The position numbers and the translations under genes were made by a program. Shown piece by piece: positions 48,701-61,484 of a stretch of DNA of 64,000 nucleotides; the stretch's first letter is position 1, and the number at the start of each line of letters is the position of its first letter. The DNA comes from Platycnemis pennipes. Lineage: Eukaryota > Arthropoda > Insecta > Odonata > Platycnemididae. The stretch lies in the NCBI GenBank assembly GCA_933228895.1, contig OW121856.1:108165027-108229026 (forward strand). Direction: 5' to 3'. Under the pieces are notes generated by a model. It ran no database searches and had not been told where the DNA came from. It saw only the letters and a program-made list of their open reading frames with translations.

Positions 48701-51356
48701 GTGACTTGATTCCAAGAAATTTTAGAAATAATTCATTACAAAATAAAAAAATCGTGTATGAGGCTGGTTTAATATTGTTTTTTTTATCGTATTAAGATGT
48801 ATTCTACTGATGGTTTTCAGCTGAATTTCATAATTCAATTGCTGCGTTTCTTGATTCCAAGAAATTTTAGAAATAATTCATTACAAAATAAAAAAATCGT
48901 GTCTGAGGCTGGTTTAATATTCTTTTTTTATCCTATTAAGATGTATTCTACCGATGTTTTTCAGCTGAATTTCATTATTTAATTACTGCGTTTCTTGATT
49001 CCAAGAAATTTTAGAAATAAGTCATTACAAAATAAAAAAATCGTGTCTGAGGCTGGTTTAATATTCTTTTTTTATCCTAATAAGTTGTGTTCCACCGATA
49101 TTTTTCAGCTGAATTTCATAATTTATTTACTGCCTTTCTTGATTCCAAAAAATTTTAGAAATAATTCATTACAAAATAAAAAAATCGTGTCTGAGGCTGG
49201 TTTAATATTCTTTTTTTATCGTATTAAGATGTATTCTAGCGATGTTTTTCAGCTGAATTTCATAATTTAATTACTGCGTTTCTTGATTCCAAGAAATTTT
49301 AGAAATAATTCATTACAAAATAAAAAAATCGTGTCTGAGGCTGGTTTAATATTCTTTTTTTATCGTATAGGATGTATTCTACCGATGTTTTTCAGCCGAA
49401 TTTCATAAATTAGTCACTGCGTTTCTTGATTCCAAGAAATTTTAGAAATAATTCATTACAAAATAAAAAAATCGTGTCTGATGCTGGTTTTATATTCTTT
49501 TTTTATCGTATTAAGATGTATTCTACCGATGTTTTTCAGCAGAATTTCATAATTTAATTACTGCGTTTCTTGATTCCAAGAAATTTTACAAATAATTCAT
49601 TACAAAATAAAAAAATCGTGTCTGAGGCTGGTTTAATATTCTTTTTTTATCGTATTAAGATGTATTCTACCGATGTTTTTCAGCTGAATTTCATAATTTA
49701 ATTACTGCGTTTATTGATTCCAAGAAATTTTAGAAATAATTCATTACAAAATAAAAAAATCGTCTCTGAGGCTGGTTTAATATTCTTTTTTTATCGTATT
49801 AAGATCTATTCTACCGATGTTTTTCAGCTGAATTTCATAATTTAATTACTGCGTTACTTGATTCCAAGAAATTTTAGAAATAATTCATTACAAAATAAAA
49901 AAATTGTGTCTGAGGCTGGTTTAATATTCTTTTTTTATCGTATTAAGATGTATTCTACAGATGTTTTTTAGCTGAATTTCATAATTTCATTACTGCGTTT
50001 CTTGATTCCAAGAAATTTTAGAAATAATTCATTACAAAGAAAAAAATCGTGTCTGAGGCTGGTTTAATATTCTTTTTTTTTCGTATTAAGATCTATTCTA
50101 CCGATGTTTTTCAGCTGAATTTCATAATTTATTTACTGCGTTTCTTGATTCCAAGAAATTTTAGAAATAATTTATTGCTAAATAAAAAAATCGTCTCAGA
50201 GGCTGGTTGAATATTCTTTTTTTATCGTATTAAGATGTATTCTACCGATGTCTTTCAGCTGAATTTCAAATTTAATTACTGCGTTTCTTGATTTCAAGAA
50301 ATTTTAGAAATAATTCATTACAAAATAAAAAAATCGTGTCTGAGGCTGGTTGAATATTCTTTTTTTATCGTATTAAGATGTATTCTACCGATGTCTTTCA
50401 GCTGAATTTCATAATTTATTTACTGCGTTTCTTGATTCCAAGAAATTTTAGAAATAATTTATTGCTAAATAAAAAAATCGTCTCAGAGGCTGGTTGAATA
50501 TTCTTTTTTTATCGTATTAAGATGTATTCTACCGATGGTTTTCAGCTGAATTTCATAATTTAATTACTGCGTTTCTTGATTCCAAGAAATTTTAGAAATA
50601 ATTTATTGTTAAATAAAAAAATCGTGTCTGAGGCATGTTTAATATTCTTTTTTTATCGTATTAAGATGTATTCACCCGATATTTTTCAGCTGAATTTCAT
50701 AATTTAATTACTGCGTTTCTTGATTCCAAGAAATTTTAGAAATAATTCATTACAAAATAAAAAAATCGTGTCTGAGGCTGGTTTAATATTCTTTTTTTAT
50801 CGTATTAAGATCTATTCTACCGATGTTTTTCAGCTGAATTTCATAATTTAATTACTGCGTTACTTGATTCCAAGAAATTTTAGAAATAATTCATTACAAA
50901 ATAAAAAAATTGTGTCTGAGGCTGGTTTAATATTCTTTTTTTATCGTATTAAGATGTATTCTACAGATGTTTGTCAGCTGAATTTCATAATTTAATTACT
51001 GCGTTTCTTGATTCCAAGAAATTTTAGAAATAATTCATTACAAAGAAAAAAATCGTGTCTGAGGCTGGTTTAATATTCTTTTTTTATCGTATTAAGATGT
51101 ATTCTACAGATGTTTTTCAGCTGAATTTCATAATTTAATTACTGCGTTTCTTGATTCCAAGAAATTTTAGAAATAATTCATTACAAAATAAAAAAATCGT
51201 GTCATAGGCTGGTTTAATATTCTTTTTTTATCGTATAAGGATGTATTCTACCGATGTTTTTCAGCTGAATTTCATAATTTAATTACTGCATTTCTTGATT
51301 CCAAGAAATTTGTGAAATAATTCATTACAAAATAAAAAAATCGTGTCTGAGGCTGG
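39712..51356 (+). repeat. 11,645-bp higher-order unit, copy 2
   Basis: This is the second tandem copy. The only mismatch with copy 1 that I noticed is at 44570 (C, where copy 1 has T at 32925). Shared rare variants such as CAGTATTTAATTAC (34022 and 45667) and GATGTTTTCCAG (36731 and 48376) show both copies come from one recent event. The match continues slightly past the unit to 51409, then breaks at CAGCCGAAT versus CAGCTGAAT. A true duplication or an assembly duplication are both possible. Confidence 0.93.
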
Positions 51357-53279
51357 TTTAATATTCTTTTTTTATCGTATTAAGATGTATTCTACCGATG
51401 TTTTTCAGCCGAATTTCATAAATTAGTCACTGAGTTTCTTGATTACAAGAAATTTTGGAAATAATTCATTACAAAATAAAAAAATCGTGTCTGAGGCTGG
51501 TTTAATATTCTTTTTTTATCGTATTAAGATGTATTCTACCGATGCTTTTCAGCTGAATTTCATAATTTAATTACTGCATTTCTTGATTCCAAGAAATTTT
51601 TGAAATAATTCATTACAAAATAAAAAAATCGTGTCTGAGGCTTGTTTAATATTCTTTTTTTATCGTATTAAGATGTATTCTACCGATGTTTTTCAGCCGA
51701 ATTTCATAAATTAGTCACTGAGTTTCTTGATTACAAGAAATTTAAGAAATAATTCATTACAAAATAAAAAAATCATGTCTGAGGCTGGTTTAATATTCTT
51801 TTTTTATCGTATTAAGATGTATTCTACCGTAGTTTTTCTGCTGAATTTCATAATTTAATTACTTCGTTTCTTGATTCCAAGAAATTTTAGAAATAATTTA
51901 TTGCAAAATAAAAAAATCGTCTCAGAGGCTGGTTTAATAAATTTTTTATATCCGAATAAGTTGTGTTCTACCGAATTTTTCAGCTGAATTTCATAATTTA
52001 ATTACTGCGTTTCTTTATTCCAAGTAATTTTAGAAATAATTCATTACAAAATAAAAAAATCGTGTCTGAGGCTGGTTTAATATTCTTTTTTTATCGTATT
52101 AAGATGTATTCTACCGATGTTTTTCAGCTGAATTTCATAATTTAATTACTGCGTTTCTTGATTCCAAGAAATTTTAGAAATAATTCATTACAAAATAAAA
52201 AAATTGTGTCAGGCTGGTTTAATATTCTTTTTTTATCGTATTTAGATGTATTCTACCGATGTTTTTCAGCTGAATTTCATAATTTAAATACTGCGTTTCT
52301 TGATTCCAAGAAATTTTAGAAATAATTCATTACAAAATAAAAAAATCGTGTCTGAGGCTGGTTTAATATTCTTTTTTTATCGTATTAAGATGTATTCTAC
52401 CGATGTTTTTCAGCTGAATTTCATAATTTAATTACTGCGTTTCTTGATTCCAAGAAATTTTAGAAATAATTCATTACAAAATAAAAAAATCGTGTCTGAG
52501 GCTGGTTTAATATTCTTTTTTTATCATAATAAGATGTATTCAACCGATGTTTTTCAGCTGAATTTCATAATTTAAATACTGCGTTTCTTGATTCCAAGAA
52601 ATTTTAGAAATAATTCATTACAAAATAAAAAAATCGTGTCTGAGGCTGGTTTAATATTCTTTTTTTATCGTATTAAGATGTATTCTACCGATGTTTTTCA
52701 GCTGAATTTCATAATTTAATTACTGCGTTTCTTGATTCCAAGAAATTTTAGAAATAATTCATTACAAAATAAAAAAATCGTGTCTGAGGCTGGTTTAATA
52801 TTCTTTTTTTATCATAATAAGATGTATTCAACCGATGTTTTTCAGCTGAATTTCATAATTTAATTACTGCGTTTCTTGATTCCAAGAAATTTTAGAAATA
52901 ATTCATTACAAAATAAAAAAATCGTGTCTGAGGCTGGTTTAATATTCTTTTTTTTATCGTATTAAAAGATGTATTCTACCGATGTTTTTCAGCTGAATTT
53001 CATAATTTAATTACAGCGTTTCTTGATTCCAAGAAATTTAAGAAATAATTCATTACAAAATAAAAAAATCGTGTCTGAGGCTTTAATATTCTTTTTTTAT
53101 CGTATTAAGATGTATTCTACCGATGGTTTTCAGCTGAATTTCATAATTTAATTGCTGCGTTTCTTGATTCCAAGAAATTTTAGAAATAATTCATTACAAA
53201 ATAAAAAAATCGTCTGAGGCTGGTTTAATATTCTTTTTTTATCGTATTAAGATGTATTCTACTGATGGTTTTCAGCTGA
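51357..53279 (+). repeat. Linker satellite with divergent monomers
   Basis: After the second 11,645-bp copy, the CACTGAGTTTCTTGATTACAAG monomer appears twice (about 51430 and 51718). It resembles 31999-32050. A divergent junction with TTTAATAAATTTTTTATATCC at about 51931 matches 32092 and 43737. Single-base oddities occur here: ACCGTAGTTTTTCTGC near 51826 and a shortened GTGTCAGGCTGG at 52206. A three-base loss in CTGAGGCTTTAAT lies at 53085. Confidence 0.8.
52252..52855 (+). repeat. Tandem duplication of a two-monomer unit (288 bp)
   Basis: AATTTAAATACTGCG occurs at 52281 and 52569, and ATCATAATAAGATGTATTC with AACCGATG occurs at 52523 and 52811. Both pairs are 288 bases apart. ATCATAATAAG is not seen elsewhere in the window, so the dimer amplified locally. 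Confidence 0.85.
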
Positions 53280-56200
53280 ATTTCATAATTCAATTGCTGC
53301 GTTTCTTGATTCCAAGAAATTTTAGAAATAATTCATTACAAAATAAAAAAATCGTGTCTGAGGCTGGTTTAATATTCTTTTTTTATCGTAATAAGATGTA
53401 TTCTACCGATGTTTTTCAGCTGAATTTCATTATTTAATTACTGCGTTTCTTGATTCCAAGAAATTTTAGAAATAATTCATTACAAAATAAAAAAATCGTG
53501 TCTGAGGCTGGTTTAATATTCTTTTTTTATCCTAATAAGTTGTGTTCCACCGATATTTTTCAGCTGAATTTCATAATTTATTTACTGCCTTACTTGATTC
53601 CAAGAAATTTTAGAAATAATTCATTACAAAATAAAAAAATCGTGTCTGAGGCTGGTTTAATATTCTTTTTTTATCGTATTAAGATGTATTCTACCGATGG
53701 TTTTCAGCTGAATTTCATAATTTAATTGCTGCGTTTCTTGATTCCAAGACATTTTAGAAATAATTAATTACAAAATAAAAAAATCGTGTCTGAGGCTGGT
53801 TTAATATTCTTTTTTTATCGTATTGAGATGTATCTTACCGATGGTTATCAGCTGAATTTCATAATTTAATTACTGCGTATCTTGATTCCAAGAAATTTTA
53901 GAAATAATTCATTACAAAATAAAAAAATCGTGTCTGAGGCTGGTTTAATATTCTTTTTTTATCGTATTAAGATGTATTCTACCGATGTTTTTTAGCCGAA
54001 TTTCATAAATTAGTCACTGCGTTTCTTGATTCCAAGAAATTTTAGAAATAATTCATTACAAAATAAAAAAATCGTGCCTGAGGCTGGTTTAATATTCTTT
54101 TTTTATCGTATTAAGATGTATTCTACCGATGTCTTTCAGCTGAATTTCATAATTTATTTACTGCGTTTCTTGATTCCAAGAAATTTTAGAAATAATTTAT
54201 TGCTAAATAAAAAAATCGTCTCAGAGGCTGGTTGAATATTCTTTTTTTATCGTATTAAGATGTATTCTACCGATGGTTTTCAGCTGAATTTCATATTTTA
54301 ATTGCTGCGTTTCTTGATTCCAAGAAATTTTAGAAATAATTCATTACAAAATAAAAAAATCGTGTCTGAGGCTTGTTTAATATTCTTTTTTTTCGTATTA
54401 AGATGTATTCTACCGATGTTTTTCAGCTGAATTTCATTATTTAATTACTGCGTTTCTTGATTCCAAGAAATTTTAGAAATAATTCCTTACAACATAAAAA
54501 AATCGTGTCTGAGGCTGGTTTAATATTCTTTTTTTATCGTATTAAGATGTATTCTACCGATGTTTTTCAGCTGAATTTCATAATTTAATTACTGCATTTC
54601 TTGATTCCAAGAAATTTTAGAAATAATTCATTACAAAATAAAAAAATTGTCTCTGAGGCTGGTTTAATATTCTTTTTTTATCGTATTAAGATGTATTCTA
54701 CCGATGTTTTTCAGCTGAATTTCATAATTTAATTACTGCATTTCTTGATTCCAAGAAATTTTAGAAATAATTCATTACAAAATAAAAAAATCGTCTCTGA
54801 GGCTGGTTTAATATTCTTTTTTTATCGTATTAAGATGTTTTCTACCGATGTTTTTCAGCTGAATTTCATAATTTAATTACTGCGTGACTTGATTCCAAGA
54901 AATTTTAGAAATAATTCATTACAAAATAAAAAAATCGTGTATGAGGCTGGTTTAATATTGTTTTTTTTATCGTATTAAGATGTATTCTACTGATGGTTTT
55001 CAGCTGAATTTCATAATTCAATTGCTGCGTTTCTTGATTCCAAGAAATTTTAGAAATAATTCATTACAAAATAAAAAAATCGTGTCTGAGGCTGGTTTAA
55101 TATTCTTTTTTTATCGTATTAAGATGTATTCTACCGATGTTTTTCAGCTGAATTTCATTATTTAATTACTGCGTTTCTTGATTCCAAGAAATTTTAGAAA
55201 TAAGTCATTACAAAATAAAAAAATCGTGTCTGAGGCTGGTTTAATATTCTTTTTTTATCGTATTAAGATGTATTCTACCGATGTTTTTTAGCCGAATTTC
55301 ATAAATTAGTCACTGCGTTTCTTGATTCCAAGAAATTTTAGAAATAATTCATTACAAAATAAAAAAATCGTGTCTGAGGCTGGTTTAATATTCTTTTTTT
55401 ATCGTATTAAGATGTATTCTAGCGATGTTTTTCAGCTGAATTTCATAATTTAATTACTGCGTTTCTTGATTCCAAGAAATTTTAGAAATAATTCATTACA
55501 AAATAAAAAAATCGTGTCTGAGGCTGGTTTAATATTCTTTTTTTATCGTATAGGATGTATTCTACCGATGTTTTTCAGCCGAATTTCATAAATTAGTCAC
55601 TGCGTTTCTTGATTCCAAGAAATTTTAGAAATAATTCATTACAAAATAAAAAAATCGTGTCTGAGGCTGGTTTTATATTCTTTTTTTATCGTATTAAGAT
55701 GTATTCTACCGATGTTTTTCAGCAGAATTTCATAATTTAATTACTGCATTTCTTGATTCCAAGAAATTTTAGAAATAATTTATTACAAAATAAAACAAAT
55801 CGTCTCTGGGGCTAGTTTAATATTCTTTTTTTATCGTATTAAGATGTATTCTACCGATGTTTTTCAGCTGAATTTCATAATTTAATTACTGCGTTTCTTG
55901 ATTCCAAGAAATTTTAGAAATAATTCATTACAAAATAAAAAAATCGTGTCTGAGGCTGGTTTAATATTCTTTTTTTATCGTATTAAGATGTATTCTACCG
56001 ATGTTTTTCAGCTGAATTTCATAATTTAATTACTGCGTTTATTGATTCCAAGAAATTTTAGAAATAATTCATTACAAAATAAAAAAATCGTCTCTGAGGC
56101 TGGTTTAATATTCTTTTTTTATCGTATTAAGATCTATTCTACCGATGTTTTTCAGCTGAATTTCATAATTTAATTACTGCGTTACTTGATTCCAAGAAAT

Positions 56201-57454
56201 TTTAGAAATAATTCATTACAAAATAAAAAAATTGTGTCTGAGGCTGGTTTAATATTCTTTTTTTATCGTATTAAGATGTATTCTACAGATGTTTTTCAGC
56301 TGAATTTCATAATTTAATTACTGCGTTTCTTGATTCCAAGAAATTTTAGAAATAATTCATTACAAAGAAAAAAATCGTGTATGAGGCTGGTTTAATATTC
56401 TTTTTTTTTCGTATTAAGATCTATTCTACCGATGTTTTTCAGCTGAATTTCATAATTTATTTACTGCGTTTCTTGATTCCAAGAAATTTTAGAAATAATT
56501 TATTGCTAAATAAAAAAATCGTCTCAGAGGCTGGTTGAATATTCTTTTTTTATCGTATTAAGATGTATTCTACCGATGTCTTTCAGCTGAATTTCAAATT
56601 TAATTACTGCGTTTCTTGATTTCAAGAAATTTTAGAAATAATTCATTACAAAATAAAAAAATCGTGTCTGAGGCTGGTTTAATATTCTTTTTTTATCGTA
56701 TTAAGATGTATTCTACCGATGTCTTTCAGCTGAATTTCATAATTTATTTACTGCGTTTCTTGATTCCAAGAAATTTTAGAAATAATTTATTGCTAAATAA
56801 AAAAATCGTCTCAGAGGCTGGTTGAATATTCTTTTTTTATCGTATTAAGATGTATTCTACCGATGGTTTTCAGCTGAATTTCATAATTTAATTACAGTGT
56901 TTCTTGATTCCAAGAAATTTTAGAAATAATTTATTGCTAAATAAAAAAATCGTGTCTGAGGCATGTTTAATATTCTTTTTTTATCGTATTAAGATGTATT
57001 CACCCGATGTTTTTCAGCTGAATTTCATAATTTAATTACTGCGTTTCTTGATTCCAAGAAATTTTAGAAATAATTCATTACAAAATAAAAAAATCGTGTC
57101 AGAGGCTGGTTTAATATTCTTTTTTTATCGTATTAAGATGTATTCTACCGATGTTTTTCAGCTGAATTTCATAATTTAATTACTGCGTTTCTTGATTCCA
57201 AGAAATTTTAGAAATAATTCATTACAAAATAAAAAAATCGTGTCTGAGGCTGGTTTAATATTCTTTTTTTATCGTATTAAGATGTATTCTACCGATGTTT
57301 TTCAGCTGAATTTCATAATTTAGTTACTGCGTTGCTTGATTCCAAGAAATTTTAGTAATAAATTGTTGCAAAATAAAAAAATAGTCTCAGAGGCTGGTTG
57401 AATATTCTCATTTTTATCCTAATAAGTTGTATTCTAGCGATGTTTTTCAGCTGA
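53280..57454 (+). repeat. 4.1-kb higher-order repeat, unit 1 (29 monomers, about 4175 bp)
   Basis: This is the first of three tandem units. Landmarks in order: AATTCAATTGCTG, type E with CTGCCTTACTTG, CCAAGACATTTTAG, GTATCTTACCGATGGTTATC, TTTTTTAGCC, GTGCCTGAGG, type C, CATATTTTAATTG, TTCCTTACAACAT, GTGACTTG, TACTGATGG, AAATAAGTC, CTAGCG, TATAGG, GGGGCTAG, TTTATTG, CAAAGAAAA, type C, GAGGCATG, GTTGCTTG, and a divergent TTCTCATTTTTATCC junction. It is collinear with unit 3 at offset 8205. Confidence 0.88.
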
Positions 57455-60400
57455 ATTTCATAATTCAATTGCTGCGTTTCTTGATTCCAAGAAATTTTAG
57501 AAATAATTCATTACAAAATAAAAAAATCGTGTCTGAGGCTGGTTTAATATTCTTTTTTTATCGTAATAAGATGTATTCTACCGATGTTTTTCAGCTGAAT
57601 TTCATTATTTAATTACTGCGTTTCTTGATTCCAAGAAAATTTAGAAATAATTCATTACAAAATAAAAAAATCGTGTCTGAGGCTGGTTTAATATTCTTTT
57701 TTTATCCTAATAAGTTGTGTTCCACCGATATTTTTCAGCTGAATTTCATAATTTATTTACTGCCTTACTTGATTCCAAGAAATTTTAGAAATAATTCATT
57801 ACAAAATAAAAAAATCGTGTCTGAGGCTGGTTTAATATTCTTTTTTTATCGTATTAAGATGTATTCTACCGATGGTTTTCAGCAGAATTTCATATTTTAA
57901 TTGCTGCGTTTCTTGATTCCAAGACATTTTAGAAATAATTAATTACAAAATAAAAAAATCGTGTCTGAGGCTGGTTTAATATTCTTTTTTTATCGTATTA
58001 AGATGTATCTTACCGATGGTTATCAGCTGAATTTCATAATTTAATTACTGCGTATCTTGATTCCAAGAAATTTTAGAAATAATTCATTACAAAATAAAAA
58101 AATCGTGTCTGAGGCTGGTTTAATATTCTTTTTTTATCGTATTAAGATGTATTCTACCGATGTTTTTTAGCCGAATTTCATAAATTAGTCACTGCGTTTC
58201 TTGATTCCAAGAAATTTTAGAAATAATTAATTACAAAATAAAAAAATCGTGTCTGAGGCTGGTTTAATATTCTTTTTTTATCGTATTGAGATGTATCTTA
58301 CCGATGGTTATCAGCTGAATTTCATAATTTAATTACTGCGTATCTTGATTCCAAGAAATTTTAGAAATAATTCATTACAAAATAAAAAAATCGTGTCTGA
58401 GGCTGGTTTAATATTCTTTTTTTTCGTATTAAGATGTATTCTACCGATGTTTTTCAGCTGAATTTCATTATTTAATTACTGCGTTTCTTGATTCCAAGAA
58501 ATTTTAGAAATAATTCCTTCCAACATAAAAAAATCGTGTCTGAGGCTGGTTTAATATTCTTTTTTTATCGTATTAAGATGTATTCTACCGATGTTTTTCA
58601 GCTGAATTTCGAAATTTAATTACTGCATTTCTTGATTCCAAGAAATTTTAGAAATAATTCATTACAAAATAAAAAAATTGTCTCTGAGGCTGGTTTAATA
58701 TTCTTTTTTTATCGTATTAAGATGTATTCTACCGATGTTTTTCAGCTGAATTTCATAATTTAATTACTGCATTTCTTGATTCCAAGAAATTTTAGAAATA
58801 ATTCATTACAAAATAAAAAAATCGTCTCTGAGGCTGGTTTAATATTCTTTTTTTATCGTATTAAGATGTTTTCTACCGATGTTTTTCAGCTGAATTTCAT
58901 AATTTAATTACTGCGTGACTTGATTCCAAGAAATTTTAGAAATAATTCATTACAAAATAAAAAAATCGTGTATGAGGCTGGTTTAATATTGTTTTTTTAT
59001 CGTATTAAGATGTATTCTACTGATGGTTTTCAGCTGAATTTCATAATTCAATTGCTGCGTTTCTTGATTCCAAGAAATTTTAGAAATAATTCATTACAAA
59101 ATAAAAAAATCGTGTCTGAGGCTGGTTTAATATTCTTTTTTTATCGTATTAAGATGTATTCTACCGATGTTTTTCAGCTGAATTTCATTATTTAATTACT
59201 GCGTTTCTTGATTCCAAGAAATTTTAGAAATAAGTCATTACAAAATAAAAAAATCGTGTCTGAGGCTGGTTTAATATTCTTTTTTTATCGTATTAAGATG
59301 TATTCTACCGATGTTTTTTAGCCGAATTTCATAAATTAGTCACTGCGTTTCTTGATTCCAAGAAATTTTAGAAATAATTCATTACAAAATAAAAAAATCG
59401 TGTCTGAGGCTGGTTTAATATTCTTTTTTTATCGTATTAAGATGTATTCTAGCGATGTTTTTCAGCTGAATTTCATAATTTAATTACTGCGTTTCTTGAT
59501 TCCAAGAAATTTTAGAAATAATTCATTACAAAATAAAAAAATCGTGTCTGAGGCTGGTTTAATATTCTTTTTTTATCGTATAGGATGTATTCTACCGATG
59601 TTTTTCAGCCGAATTTCATAAATTAGTCACTGCGTTTCTTGATTCCAAGAAATTTTAGAAATAATTCATTACAAAATAAAAAAATCGTGTCTGAGGCTGG
59701 TTTTATATTCTTTTTTTATCGTATTAAGATGTATTCTACCGATGTTTTTCAGCAGAATTTCATAATTTAATTACTGCATTTCTTGATTCCAAGAAATTTT
59801 AGAAATAATTTATTACAAAATAAAACAAATCGTCTCTGGGGCTAGTTTAATATTCTTTTTTTATCGTATTAAGATGTATTCTACCGATGTTTTTCAGCTG
59901 AATTTCATAATTTAATTACTGCGTTTCTTGATTCCAAGAAATTTTAGAAATAATTCATTACAAAATAAAAAAATCGTGTCTGAGGCTGGTTTAATATTCT
60001 TTTTTTATCGTATTAAGATGTATTCTACCGATGTTTTTCAGCTGAATTTCATAATTTAATTACTGCGTTTATTGATTCCAAGAAATTTTAGAAATAATTC
60101 ATTACAAAATAAAAAAATCGTCTCTGAGGCTGGTTTAATATTCTTTTTTTATCGTATTAAGATCTATTCTACCGATGTTTTTCAGCTGAATTTCATAATT
60201 TAATTACTGCGTTACTTGATTCCAAGAAATTTTAGAAATAATTCATTACAAAATAAAAAAATTGTGTCTGAGGCTGGTTTAATATTCTTTTTTTATCGTA
60301 TTAAGATGTATTCTACAGATGTTTTTCAGCTGAATTTCATAATTTAATTACTGCGTTTCTTGATTCCAAGAAATTTTAGAAATAATTCATTACAAAGAAA

Positions 60401-61484
60401 AAAATCGTGTATGAGGCTGGTTTAATATTCTTTTTTTTTCGTATTAAGATCTATTCTACCGATGTTTTTCAGCTGAATTTCATAATTTATTTACTGCGTT
60501 TCTTGATTCCAAGAAATTTTAGAAATAATTTATTGCTAAATAAAAAAATCGTCTCAGAGGCTGGTTGAATATTCTTTTTTTATCGTATTAAGATGTATTC
60601 TACCGATGTCTTTCAGCTGAATTTCAAATTTAATTACTGCGTTTCTTGATTTCAAGAAATTTTAGAAATAATTCATTACAAAATAAAAAAATCGTGTCTG
60701 AGGCTGGTTTAATATTCTTTTTTTATCGTATTAAGATGTATTCTACCGATGTCTTTCAGCTGAATTTCATAATTTATTTACTGCGTTTCTTGATTCCAAG
60801 AAATTTTAGAAATAATTTATTGCTAAATAAAAAAATCGTCTCAGAGGCTGGTTGAATATTCTTTTTTTATCGTATTAAGATGTATTCTACCGATGGTTTT
60901 CAGCTGAATTTCATAATTTAATTACAGTGTTTCTTGATTCCAAGAAATTTTAGAAATAATTTATTGCTAAATAAAAAAATCGTGTCTGAGGCATGTTTAA
61001 TATTCTTTTTTTATCGTATTAAGATGTATTCACCCGATGTTTTTCAGCTGAATTTCATAATTTAATTACTGCGTTTCTTGATTCCAAGAAATTTTAGAAA
61101 TAATTCATTACAAAATAAAAAAATCGTGTCAGAGGCTGGTTTAATATTCTTTTTTTATCGTATTAAGATGTATTCTACCGATGTTTTTCAGCTGAATTTC
61201 ATAATTTAATTACTGCGTTTCTTGATTCCAAGAAATTTTAGAAATAATTCATTACAAAATAAAAAAATCGTGTCTGAGGCTGGTTTAATATTCTTTTTTT
61301 ATCGTATTAAGATGTATTCTACCGATGTTTTTCAGCTGAATTTCATAATTTAGTTACTGCGTTGCTTGATTCCAAGAAATTTTAGTAATAAATTGTTGCA
61401 AAATAAAAAAATAGTCTCAGAGGCTGGTTGAATATTCTCATTTTTATCCTAATAAGTTGTATTCTAGCGATGTTTTTCAGCTGA
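57455..61484 (+). repeat. 4.1-kb higher-order repeat, unit 2 (28 monomers, 4030 bp)
   Basis: 54391-58228 matches 58422-62258 at offset 4030-4031, with very few differences. Unit 2 differs from units 1 and 3 in one patch around 58229-58420. Where they have a type C monomer and a CATATTTTAATTG monomer, unit 2 has a second GTATCTTACCGATGGTTATC monomer, including the TATTGAGATG variant otherwise seen only at 53821. The patch makes it one monomer shorter and looks like local exchange or conversion. Confidence 0.88.
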
